IMG/VR virus record: IMGVR_UViG_3300020118_000197
Span: 1-26,656 of that record
Length of the DNA: 26,656 nt
From: a virus
Strand: one strand, 5' to 3'
Position 1 is the first letter of the stretch, and each line of letters starts with the position of its first letter. Positions 1 to 7,059 of the stretch are shown here, piece by piece. The notes under the pieces were generated by a model. That model had not been told where the DNA came from and did not search any database. It saw only the letters and a list, made by a program, of their open reading frames with translations. Position numbers and translations under genes: made by a program.

Positions 1-48
1 GGCTCGATCGGCAGCATCCACGTCATCGACGCGGCGGCGACGTTCTAA
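1..48 (+). CDS. C-terminal end of an upstream gene, probably tail tube protein (partial)
   Basis: Frame 1 is open from the window edge to TAA at 46-48, giving only the last 15 residues, GSIGSIHVIDAAATF. Too little remains to identify it from sequence. Its place directly before the tail assembly chaperone gene is where siphovirus genomes normally carry the major tail (tube) protein, so that is the positional inference. Confidence 0.5.
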   Translation, partial: GSIGSIHVIDAAATF

Positions 49-58
49 GCGATTCACC

Positions 59-89
59 GGGGCTCAGGTCCGGCGCGGGCCTGAGCCCC
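59..89 (+). other. GC-rich hairpin between tail tube and chaperone genes
   Basis: Positions 59-71 pair with 77-89 as a 13-bp stem with one G-T pair, closed by the 5-nt loop GGCGC. No T-run follows, so it is not a textbook intrinsic terminator. It sits just before the strong ribosome binding site of the chaperone gene. It may be a partial terminator or a processing/stability element that lowers expression below the abundant tube protein; this role is inferred. Confidence 0.6.
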
Positions 90-114
90 TGGCAATAGGC
101 GAAAGGAGGAGATC

Positions 115-480
115 ATGGCAGGCGAAGAAGTGACCCTCGGGACAACTCCTGAGGCGTTGGCGAAACGGCGGGCCGATGTCGTTCTGAGCGACGGCTCGAC
201 CATCACCGTCCACAAATGGTCATGGCTGAAGTTCCAAGCCCTGATCCCGCTGGTCGGCCTGCTTGGAAGCTCGCTCAAGCTGGCGACGGAGTCGGTTGAG
301 GAGAAGGACCGCGAGCGCGTCTCCAAGATGGATGGGGACGACATCCTGGCGATCTCCATCGCCGCGACGAACCTCAACCTTACCCCGGGTGTCCTGGGAA
401 ACCTGGAGACGCTTCTTCGTCATCAGGCGCGCGTGGAGGAAGCGGCGGAGAGAAAGCGCGGCCAGTCGAGTCAGTCCTAG
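115..480 (+). CDS. tail assembly chaperone, short (gpG-like) form
   Basis: This 121-residue acidic/helical protein follows the tail tube position and precedes the tape measure, the place of the lambda gpG-type chaperone that coats the tape measure during tail assembly. An excellent Shine-Dalgarno (AAAGGAGGA) lies just before ATG 115. The N-terminal half is a compact domain (about residues 1-95). The last 25 residues after the slippery site are rich in Arg, Ser and Glu (AAERKRGQSSQS). Primary sequence similarity to lambda gpG is not evident; the call rests on position, size and the in-frame GGGAAAC signal. Confidence 0.72.
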   Translation: MAGEEVTLGTTPEALAKRRADVVLSDGSTITVHKWSWLKFQALIPLVGLLGSSLKLATESVEEKDRERVSKMDGDDILAISIAATNLNLTPGVLGNLETLLRHQARVEEAAERKRGQSSQS

Positions 481-815
481 CCTCATTATGCTCAAACGGA
501 ATCGCGTCGATAGAGAGCCTGCTTGCATGGGACGGCCCATGGAGCATAGACCTCATCAATTTGATGGGGCCATGCTGCGTGGAGGTCGAGGTCAAGCGGG
601 AGCAGGCCTTCGGTCGGGCGGTCATCTCTGCGGTTGCTTCTCTTCAGAAGGGGGATGCTTGGAGGCAATATGCAGATTCCCTCAAGGATGTCCTGAAGGC
701 CGTGGAGAACGATCAGCTGACGGCGCGAGGGGTTACGAAGGAAGATCTAAGGGCAATGGCGGCCGACGAACTGGTCTCACTATTCAGCAAAATGCAGGGG
801 ATCAAGAGGGGATAA
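115..815 (+). CDS. tail assembly chaperone, long frameshift fusion (gpGT-like)
   Basis: A -1 slip at 396-402 fuses the first 96 residues of the short form to 137 residues in frame 3, giving a product of about 233 residues ending at TAA 813-815. Directly after the slip the sequence is a Ser/Gly linker (PGDASSSSGARGGSGG), followed by a domain with DLINLMGPCC and a helical C-terminus (KDVLKAVENDQLTARG, LVSLFSKMQG). No credible start or ribosome binding site exists for this second frame: TTG 561 and ATG 564 lack any GGAGG-like upstream sequence. In lambda-like phages the long form recruits tail tube subunits to the chaperone-coated tape measure; that function is taken from the family. Confidence 0.75.
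396..402 (+). promoter_or_regulatory. -1 ribosomal frameshift slippery heptamer
   Basis: Read in the chaperone frame this is G GGA AAC, the canonical X XXY YYZ arrangement and one base different from lambda's GGGAAAG in the G-T region. A -1 slip moves ribosomes into frame 3, which has no stop until 813-815. Confidence 0.8.
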
Positions 816-817
816 GC

Positions 818-1054
818 CTATCGCTTCTCCCTGCCGTACAGCCGCACGTTGATGTCCTTGATCGCGCAGCCGTTGGAGTTGTCGCAGTCATCGGCAAGCG
901 GATGATGGTACTTCGCCTCATGCTGGCTGATCTTTATTCGAAGCTGGTCGCTCTGGTAAATCCTCCACCCAAGAAATCCGCCGACGATGAGGACGACGAC
1001 GATGAGCGCCGGGATCCACCCGGAGGCCTTTTTGGGCTGATCGGTTTCTCCCAT
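818..1054 (-). CDS. small membrane protein, moron inserted antisense in the tail operon
   Basis: This 78-residue protein starts MGETDQPKK, has one hydrophobic membrane segment at about residues 13-30 (WIPALIVVVLIVGGFLGW), and then a 48-residue polar tail with two cysteines 7 residues apart (C57 and C63-like spacing). By the positive-inside rule the tail is probably outside the membrane. It stops 2 nt from the chaperone stop and is transcribed against the tail operon. The longer open frame to 1189 was rejected because ATG 1054 sits just after a near-perfect promoter. No family was recognised. A self-promoted gene inside a late operon fits a moron expressed in the lysogen. Confidence 0.65.
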   Translation of the reverse strand: MGETDQPKKASGWIPALIVVVLIVGGFLGWRIYQSDQLRIKISQHEAKYHHPLADDCDNSNGCAIKDINVRLYGREKR

Positions 1055-1063
1055 AGTCCAAAG

Positions 1064-1072
1064 ATTATAGCA
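1064..1072 (-). promoter_or_regulatory. extended -10 promoter of the minus-strand moron
   Basis: On the minus strand the sequence reads TGCTATAAT, a perfect TGn plus TATAAT extended -10 element. Only 9 nt separate it from ATG at 1054. Transcription would start about 2-4 nt before the start codon, and no Shine-Dalgarno fits in that space. No convincing -35 is seen, as is common with extended -10 promoters. Confidence 0.65.
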
Positions 1073-1100
1073 CAGCCGTCGCGGCTTGTGGGGGTGGCCA

Positions 1101-2801
1101 ATGGCTGAAGGGGGCTTCGACGCCGGGTCGATCTTAGTCCAACTTCGCGCCGATCTGACGGACTTCAATACCGGGCTCGACTCCGCCAAGAGCAGGTTGG
1201 ACGCTTTCGGAGAATCCGGGACCGCCTTCGGCGCTGCCTTCCAGAGGGGAAGTCAGACTTTTCTGACTGCCAGCAATGGGGTTCAGCAGGGATCCCAGAA
1301 GGTCATCAACTCCCTAAACGACATCGGGGAAGCTGAGATCCGCCATGACGCTCGAATGGTTCGGCTGATCGGCCGCTTCATTCTGGCGGAGAACGCCGTC
1401 CATGCGTTTTCTGATGGGACCAGCAAGGAAGCAACCGCGATCTCCAGGGCGCTTTCTCTTTTCGGATCCATCCTCAGCGTCATGCCGAACGAGGTCGGGC
1501 TGGTCGTGGGAGCCTTGGCCGCGATGGCTGTCGGGTTCTCCGCCGTATTCGGACCAACCGAAAAGGAGACCGCAGCGGCAAAGGCCCTGAAGGCTGAGCT
1601 CGAGGGGGTCGACAAGGCCCTCACAAGCCTCAATAAGCAGTCCGCAAAAGGCGAGAAGAAGTCCGCTCTCGAGCAGACTTTTAGCCTGGCTCCCACGAAG
1701 TCTGACGAGTCGATCAAAAATGACGAACTCCTCAAGGAGCGAGAGAATCAGATAGAGCGACTCCTCACTCTGGAGGACAAAGAGAAGCTCCTCGAGAAGG
1801 AGAACGCTGCACTCTTTGCTGAGAGGAACAAAGCTGAGGAGAGCAGCGTCGCCGGAATCAACGTCCTGGGGCGCAACGTCTCCACCATCAACGACGCGAT
1901 CAAGACGAATCAGAAAGACCTGAAGGACGTCCGCGTCGACATCGACGACACCACCAAGTCTCTTACGGACGCCAACAAAGCAGCCAAGGACTTCACCAGC
2001 ACTTTCGAAGCGGCGACCAAGCGCGACAGCCTGATTAAGGCTTTCAAGGATCAGCTGAACGGATTCAGCGCCCAGCTGGCAGCAAATAAAGACGACATCA
2101 CGAACGGGCTGATCGATCCCCTCGACGGCGCGAAGCGTGAAGCGGACATCTTCATTGCCCGCGCCAAGGCCATCCTGGAGTTCCAGGAGAAGATCGCGCA
2201 GCTTCCGGATGCGGTCAAAAAGAATCTTCCGACAATCGATCAGGCCCTGATCACCCAGGGAACCCAGTCATTCCGGGACAAGGAAGCCCAGAAGGCGGCG
2301 GGAGAGTTCGCATCCGGGTTGTCGCGGGCCGTGGGCGATGGCATCAGCCAGGGGATCCTTTCCGGCGAAAAGCCGATGGCGATCTTGGCGGGCGTCGGTC
2401 AAAACCTCTTCTCGAACTTCCTGCAGAAGACCGTCGACCAATTCGAGAAGTCGATGGTCAAGGCCTTCGAAAGCATCGGAGGTCAGGGCGGCGAGATCCT
2501 GGGAGGACTGTTGACCGCAGGCCTCGGGGTTGCTGGGGCGCTACTTGGGAAGAAGCAGAACTCCAGTTCCTTCAACCCCGTCCAGAGCGCCGTGACGTCG
2601 ACCGCGGCCGTCAGGGGTATCGTCGCGGGCCCCTCGAGCGTGGCGATCGCCGACGTGGGCGACAACCTGGCCCGGGCGCTCGCCCCCATGTTCCAGAAGC
2701 AGGATGCGACGAACGGCTGGCTCCAAAAGATCGAATCGAATACGCGCGGCCGCGGCGCGGGCCCGGGGGCATTCCCGGCCGTCGCCGCCCCGACCGCATA
2801 G
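1101..2801 (+). CDS. tail tape measure protein
   Basis: The 566-residue protein sets tail length and is ejected with DNA in siphoviruses. The N-terminus (ILVQLRADLTDFNTGLDSAKSRL split across residues 11-33) is the typical tape-measure opening. A long hydrophobic stretch lies at about residues 118-150, followed by a Lys/Glu-rich helical and coiled-coil middle (about 155-380) and a second hydrophobic Gly-rich segment near the C-terminus (GGLLTAGLGVAGALLG). ATG 1101 is preferred over TTG 1086 because MAEGG starts the conserved region and has the purine-rich GGGGGTGG upstream. It is short for the family; at about 1.5 angstrom per residue the tail would be roughly 85 nm. Confidence 0.85.
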   Translation: MAEGGFDAGSILVQLRADLTDFNTGLDSAKSRLDAFGESGTAFGAAFQRGSQTFLTASNGVQQGSQKVINSLNDIGEAEIRHDARMVRLIGRFILAENAVHAFSDGTSKEATAISRALSLFGSILSVMPNEVGLVVGALAAMAVGFSAVFGPTEKETAAAKALKAELEGVDKALTSLNKQSAKGEKKSALEQTFSLAPTKSDESIKNDELLKERENQIERLLTLEDKEKLLEKENAALFAERNKAEESSVAGINVLGRNVSTINDAIKTNQKDLKDVRVDIDDTTKSLTDANKAAKDFTSTFEAATKRDSLIKAFKDQLNGFSAQLAANKDDITNGLIDPLDGAKREADIFIARAKAILEFQEKIAQLPDAVKKNLPTIDQALITQGTQSFRDKEAQKAAGEFASGLSRAVGDGISQGILSGEKPMAILAGVGQNLFSNFLQKTVDQFEKSMVKAFESIGGQGGEILGGLLTAGLGVAGALLGKKQNSSSFNPVQSAVTSTAAVRGIVAGPSSVAIADVGDNLARALAPMFQKQDATNGWLQKIESNTRGRGAGPGAFPAVAAPTA

Positions 2802-2813
2802 AGGGAGGAAACA

Positions 2814-3623
2814 GTGAGCACGTATGCCCTTGTTCAGCGCGGAGTCGCGCACGCGGACAGCACGGTCGGCGGCGGCGTCTCGCCGCTCGACATCGCCCTG
2901 GCCAGCCCGATCAAGCTCGGCTCGGCTTTCGTGGTCGCCCGTCCGAAGGACATCCGGCGCGATGCGGCGGTCCAGCGCGGGTCGATCAACCTGACGAGCG
3001 CGAGCGTCTCGCCGCTCGATACCGTGATCACGTCCGTCGACCTCACGACCTCCGAAGTCCGCATGAGCTACAAGCAGAAGCGGACGAACTCGAACAGCGG
3101 CGTCACGATCAAGCTCCTCGACGCGACGCATGTCCGGGTCCAGTTCGACACCATCGCCGCCGGCGACACGGTCGACATCGAATGGGAAGTCGCTCAGCGC
3201 CGGTCGAGCCGGGGCGGCAACCTGCGGATTCTGGACGCGAATCATGTCCGCATGGAGTGGGACGGAACGCTGGTCGCGGGCGAGTCGATCGACATCGCCT
3301 ATGACGTCTTCGATCTGGCGAATTTCGGGGATGACATCAAGGAACTCCTGTTCCGGGTCGAGCGCCTCCTGGCCATCGGAGGGGAGAACTCCCTCCAGGA
3401 CAATCAGCTTTACGATCAGGCGGGGAATCCCACGACCTTCCGGATCCGGACCTTCGACACGCTGGCCCATTGTCAGGCGGCCGTCGTGGGCGACACCGGA
3501 GGCCTCGCGACGGGCGAGCTCTCCCGCTGCACCGTGACCTTGACCTGGCCGACCGGGAAGAACCGCCCGACCGCGATCCAGGCCGTGATGACCGACCTCC
3601 TTGCCACCCCGGGGATCGGATAG
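2814..3623 (+). CDS. tail-tip structural protein with internal duplication
   Basis: The 269-residue protein starts at GTG 2814 after the good ribosome binding site GAGGGAGGAAA. It is mostly beta-rich and contains two internal repeats. SPLD-containing units recur near residues 23 and 65. A strand pattern ILDA/NHVRxxxDxxxAGxxxDIxxxV appears as LLDATHVRVQFDTIAAGDTV and again as ILDANHVRMEWDGTLVAGES about 43 residues later. This suggests tandem beta domains of a distal tail or fibre protein. It is the first gene after the tape measure, where distal-tail-like proteins are usual, but no named family was recognised. Confidence 0.6.
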   Translation: MSTYALVQRGVAHADSTVGGGVSPLDIALASPIKLGSAFVVARPKDIRRDAAVQRGSINLTSASVSPLDTVITSVDLTTSEVRMSYKQKRTNSNSGVTIKLLDATHVRVQFDTIAAGDTVDIEWEVAQRRSSRGGNLRILDANHVRMEWDGTLVAGESIDIAYDVFDLANFGDDIKELLFRVERLLAIGGENSLQDNQLYDQAGNPTTFRIRTFDTLAHCQAAVVGDTGGLATGELSRCTVTLTWPTGKNRPTAIQAVMTDLLATPGIG

Positions 3624-3626
3624 ACC

Positions 3627-4226
3627 ATGTGGCGCCCTAATCGTCTGGCCGGGTTCGTGCCTTCGGGCTGGCCTGCCTTCTTCGGCAGCCGCATCCCGTC
3701 GACGTCCGCTCGGCTGCTACAGGATCCTCGCTTGAATCCGCTGACGGGCGGCGGCCGGCGGCTGATCCATCCATACTTGCCCGATGTGATCTATCCGGAG
3801 AATCCGACGTCGACGCTCGGCTTCGACGTGGATGCGATCCCCAGGATGCGGCCCGTGGTCGCCCGCATGGCGGCGGGCTCGGCGCTTCTCCAGTATCCCG
3901 ACTCGAAAGACGACGTACTGATCTCCGAGAACTGGAATGCCGGGACTCTTTCGACGAACGTCGATTTCGTCCGGCAGCTGATGGAGTATCTGATGAGCCC
4001 GCTCCCCACGGGGGACTTCATCGGGTGGAACCCCCGGGACCGGACGCCTTACAACTACTTCGTCGACCTGGTGAACCTTGCCATCGGGTCGAACGACGCC
4101 TATCACCTGGAAGAGCAGCACTCGAACCTCGACGACCTCCTGATCACCGAGCCCGTGACCCTGACGTTCAAGCTCGTCCGCGATGAGGCCTCGCCTTCCG
4201 GGGCCTTGGTCTTCTTGGGCTTCTAA
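3627..4226 (+). CDS. tail-tip/baseplate protein of unknown family
   Basis: This 199-residue protein starts at ATG 3627, three bases after the upstream stop, with only a weak GGAT ribosome binding site, suggesting translational coupling. It is rich in aromatic residues and proline (MWRPNRLAGFVPSGWPAFFG) and ends in a beta-like stretch (EPVTLTFKLVRDEASPSGAL). The bases before the next gene's start overlap nothing: stop 4224-4226, next ATG 4228. A structural role is inferred only from its place in the tail run. Confidence 0.5.
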   Translation: MWRPNRLAGFVPSGWPAFFGSRIPSTSARLLQDPRLNPLTGGGRRLIHPYLPDVIYPENPTSTLGFDVDAIPRMRPVVARMAAGSALLQYPDSKDDVLISENWNAGTLSTNVDFVRQLMEYLMSPLPTGDFIGWNPRDRTPYNYFVDLVNLAIGSNDAYHLEEQHSNLDDLLITEPVTLTFKLVRDEASPSGALVFLGF

Positions 4227-4227
4227 G

Positions 4228-5616
4228 ATGACGAATCCGCTGACCGTTCCGCCGCCCGACTGGGTGAGGCTCCGCCATGCGGATGAGCCGTCGCTTCGTC
4301 AGCAGCTTCCCGGCTTCTCGACGCCTACCGAATCGGCGAACGTCCTCCTCAACAAGCAGATCGCGACGCTGAACCGGGCTGGCTCGGGACCAGGGAATCC
4401 CATCCTTTCCGGGCTCGGGGTCACGATCCAATACGCCCTCTCGCGCGGCGAGCGCATCACGGGGCTCTTCATCTTCCAGGATCCCGGGGCTCTGGGGATC
4501 AGCCAGCTTCCCGCGGCGTCCCTGAATGCCCTGCTGCTCACCTACAACTTCAGGGCCGGGAGCGGCCTCACCAAGGCGGGCTCCCCGCTGACCGGCGCGA
4601 AGAAGAACATGCTCCGGATCTCGAGCGCGACCGGCGGGACGGAGCGGGAATACTGGATCAAGTCCTACGACTCCGACATCGTCACCCTGAACGGCGAAGC
4701 GGGCCTCGACAAGACGACGCTTCTACCCGTGCCGATCACGGTTCAGCAGGTGACGGGGCTCGTCTGGCAGGACGTCCGGGTCGACTTCATGCCCTCCTGG
4801 AACGACGAGTTCCAGGTCCTCCATGCCTCGACCGATGCCGACCGGGAAGCGGGCTTCCGGAAGTCCTACGGCGGCGCGGCCTTCGTTTCGTTCTTCGACA
4901 CCACCCCTGGGACAGAAGGGGTCGGGACGGGGGTCAACCCGATCACCCAGGCCTTCATCTACGAGACCCGGTCGATCCAGGTCGACAACTCGCCCGGGAC
5001 CTACCATATCACCGCCCGCTTCCGGTCCAGGAAAGACTCCTCATACTTCGTCGACATCCCGCTCGTCATCACCGTCACGGCAGCCCCCGCCGGATCGTGC
5101 CTGCCGCCCGTGGACGAGCCCTGCGGGAAAATGCTGCTCCTGAGAGGCACCGCGCTCCCTGCGAACGTCCAGGGCGCTCCTAGCGTGCCTGGAGTGCAGG
5201 ACGTGCTGGGCACCCCGGGCGCGATCCTGACGAAGGATCTCTTCTGGGTCAGCCTTCACGCCTCCATTGTTGGTTCTACCCCGACCCTCCTGGTCCGGAA
5301 ATGGGGTCTCGCGGCCTCCGGGCAGGACTTGAGCGGGGCGAAGGAGATCCAGATCGGGTCCGACCTCGAATACCTGCCCCTCGTCCAGCCTGCGACGTCC
5401 CCGGTCCCCGGGGCGCCGTACCAGCCGCCGAACATGCTGACCCTCTGCTTCGACGTTGCGTCCGAGAAGGTCTTGGGCGTCGCATGGTACACGGTGAGCG
5501 TGAAAGACGGCCATTCCCTGTCCCCGGCCCAGCTATTCGCGGGACCGCAGGCGAGGAGCATCGCGTTGATGCCCGCCGGCGGCCTTGGAGGGACGGATCC
5601 GTGCGTGATCTACTAG
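4228..5616 (+). CDS. large tail-tip/baseplate protein
   Basis: This 462-residue protein begins MTNPLTVPPPDWVRL at ATG 4228, one base after the upstream stop; ATG 4183 in the same frame would overlap the previous gene by 44 nt and is less likely. Residues about 235-290 form a beta-rich stretch ending with an Ig/cadherin-like strand pair (TYHITARFRSRKDSSYF then DIPLVITVTA). The remainder is Pro/Gly-rich beta sequence with several cysteines (SCLPPVDEPCGK). This is typical of virion appendage proteins, but no named family was recognised. Its end overlaps the first glycosyltransferase by 16 nt. Confidence 0.55.
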   Translation: MTNPLTVPPPDWVRLRHADEPSLRQQLPGFSTPTESANVLLNKQIATLNRAGSGPGNPILSGLGVTIQYALSRGERITGLFIFQDPGALGISQLPAASLNALLLTYNFRAGSGLTKAGSPLTGAKKNMLRISSATGGTEREYWIKSYDSDIVTLNGEAGLDKTTLLPVPITVQQVTGLVWQDVRVDFMPSWNDEFQVLHASTDADREAGFRKSYGGAAFVSFFDTTPGTEGVGTGVNPITQAFIYETRSIQVDNSPGTYHITARFRSRKDSSYFVDIPLVITVTAAPAGSCLPPVDEPCGKMLLLRGTALPANVQGAPSVPGVQDVLGTPGAILTKDLFWVSLHASIVGSTPTLLVRKWGLAASGQDLSGAKEIQIGSDLEYLPLVQPATSPVPGAPYQPPNMLTLCFDVASEKVLGVAWYTVSVKDGHSLSPAQLFAGPQARSIALMPAGGLGGTDPCVIY

Positions 5617-6341
5617 TTTCGGTCATCACCAGCACGCACAACCGGCCGCTCTTCATCCGGAAGGCGATCGATCTCTTCGCGGCTCAAACGTGGCCCCATC
5701 GCGAGATGATCATCATGGACGACGGCCCTGCCGGGATTGTCCCGTCGCTCCTGCCTCATGGGGTGCGGCACGTCCGGATCCCGTCCTATACCTGGATCAC
5801 CCACAAGCACCGGATGGCCTTCCCGCTCTGCCAGGGCGAGTTCATGGCCTACTGGGACGACGACGATTTTTACTCCCCCCGGCGGCTCGCGATGCAGGCC
5901 CAGGAACTCATCGACGGCCGCGCGGACGTGGTCGGCTTCCATGTGAAGGTGCTGGCGAGCGTTCCGGATCCGGGCTTCTGGAAATGGAGCCGGAAAACGC
6001 TCGACAAGTGGGAACGCGATTCTAAGCCGGGATTCGAAGCGGGGCTTCCATTCCACGACGGCACGGCCATGTGGCGTTCCAGCCTGCTCAACGGCCTCCC
6101 CGAGAGCATTCTTCAGGCGAGCCAGCTGGATCTCATGCGCTGGCTCCGCGTCCGCGGGGCGAGGCTGAAGGAACTCCCGAACGACGGGACCTTCGTCTAC
6201 GTGCGCCATTCCCGGGTCGGCTGGGACTTCGACGTCCGGGATCTGTGCGACCCGGTCGACTGCCCCGCCTGGATCCCGAAGGAAATGCTCGCCTTCTGGG
6301 CCAATCCCGCGCTCTCGGATGAGGGGGTGCGGCATGGGTGA
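5601..6341 (+). CDS. GT-A glycosyltransferase 1 (family 2-like)
   Basis: This 246-residue enzyme probably transfers a sugar from a nucleotide-sugar donor. It starts at GTG 5601 with GGAGGGA 9 nt upstream, inside the end of the preceding tail gene. The N-terminal GT-A signature is clear: strand plus loop VSVITSTHNRP (residues 6-16), DDGP (40-43), and a metal/nucleotide-binding WDDDD (85-89). The C-terminal half has a HDGTAMWR segment shared in position with the HDGSAMYT of the next gene, showing the two are paralogues. It is translationally coupled to its neighbours, which suggests that the acceptor is a virion protein made at the same time. Donor and acceptor are unknown. Confidence 0.8.
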   Translation: MRDLLVSVITSTHNRPLFIRKAIDLFAAQTWPHREMIIMDDGPAGIVPSLLPHGVRHVRIPSYTWITHKHRMAFPLCQGEFMAYWDDDDFYSPRRLAMQAQELIDGRADVVGFHVKVLASVPDPGFWKWSRKTLDKWERDSKPGFEAGLPFHDGTAMWRSSLLNGLPESILQASQLDLMRWLRVRGARLKELPNDGTFVYVRHSRVGWDFDVRDLCDPVDCPAWIPKEMLAFWANPALSDEGVRHG

Positions 6342-7059
6342 CCCCTTGGTGACCTGCGTCTGCCCGACGTGGAACCGGCCTGCGTATCTCCAGCACGCGA
6401 TCAAGCTCTTCCTCGCCCAGACCTATTCACGGGCGGAGCTCGTCATCCTGGACGACAGCGACAAGGACAAGCGCATCCCGAAGAGCCAGCACTCCCGGAT
6501 CCGGCACGTTCAGCTTCCCGAGCGCCTCAGCATCGGGGCGAAACACAACCTGGGCCACAAGCTAGGGCAGGGCGATGTCTTCTGCTACTGGGACGACGAC
6601 GACTGGTTCAACCCGCGCCGGCTGATCCGTCAGCTGGAGCCCATCATCCTCAAGACCGCCGAGCTCGTCGGCTTCCGGCGGAATTACATCATGACCACGG
6701 GCCCCGCAGGGGGCTGGTGGAAGGCCCGGGAACTGGCGATCGCTCCCGAACTCTGGATCGGAAACGGGGCGATGAACCTCAAGGTCTATATGCACGACGG
6801 AAGCGCGATGTATACCCGCGCGGCCGCCGAGCGGTCCAAGCCTCACCCCGACCAGACCATGAACGAGAAGGTCGGATTCCTGAATGGCCTGGTCGAAACG
6901 AAGACCGTTTCGAAGACGATCCCGAACGACGACCTCATGGTCTATGTGCGGCACGGCCGCAATACCTGGAAGTACAACGAGGCTATGGTCCACGCGCCGG
7001 TCGGAATCCCCAGCTGGTTCCCGCGCTCCGAGCTCGACTTCTATCGGAGGGCCGCATGA
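6334..7059 (+). CDS. GT-A glycosyltransferase 2 (family 2-like, paralogue of the preceding gene)
   Basis: This 241-residue protein starts at ATG 6334, overlapping the previous stop by 8 nt, with GAGGGGG upstream. GT-A motifs are VTCVCPTWNRP (6-16), LDDSD (39-43) and YWDDDD (85-90). The C-terminus (NDDLMVYVRHGRNTWKY) parallels NDGTFVYVRHSRVGWDF of glycosyltransferase 1. The stop TGA is embedded in the ATGA start of the hub-like gene, so the enzyme is locked into the baseplate translation unit. The DDDD motif is intact and it is probably active. Donor and acceptor are unknown. Confidence 0.8.
   Translation: MGDPLVTCVCPTWNRPAYLQHAIKLFLAQTYSRAELVILDDSDKDKRIPKSQHSRIRHVQLPERLSIGAKHNLGHKLGQGDVFCYWDDDDWFNPRRLIRQLEPIILKTAELVGFRRNYIMTTGPAGGWWKARELAIAPELWIGNGAMNLKVYMHDGSAMYTRAAAERSKPHPDQTMNEKVGFLNGLVETKTVSKTIPNDDLMVYVRHGRNTWKYNEAMVHAPVGIPSWFPRSELDFYRRAA

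Noticed and set aside
561-815. Separate gene starting at TTG 561 or ATG 564
   Set aside because: It has no Shine-Dalgarno, the frame is open far upstream, and the canonical slippery site plus Ser/Gly linker explain it as a frameshift domain.
263-1108. Long + strand frame (281 codons) over the chaperone and moron
   Set aside because: It is Arg/Ser-rich shadow composition, has no ribosome binding site, and crosses the better supported frame-3 domain and minus-strand gene.
2541-3470. Minus-strand 309-codon frame opposite the tail-tip gene
   Set aside because: It is Asp/Arg/Val-rich antisense shadow with no start signal, opposite a repeat-containing protein that is clearly coding.
6369-7055. 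N-terminal extension of the hub-like gene
   Set aside because: This part overlaps the glycosyltransferase in another frame and is Arg/Gly/Pro shadow. The ATGA start at 7056 begins the recognisable protein.
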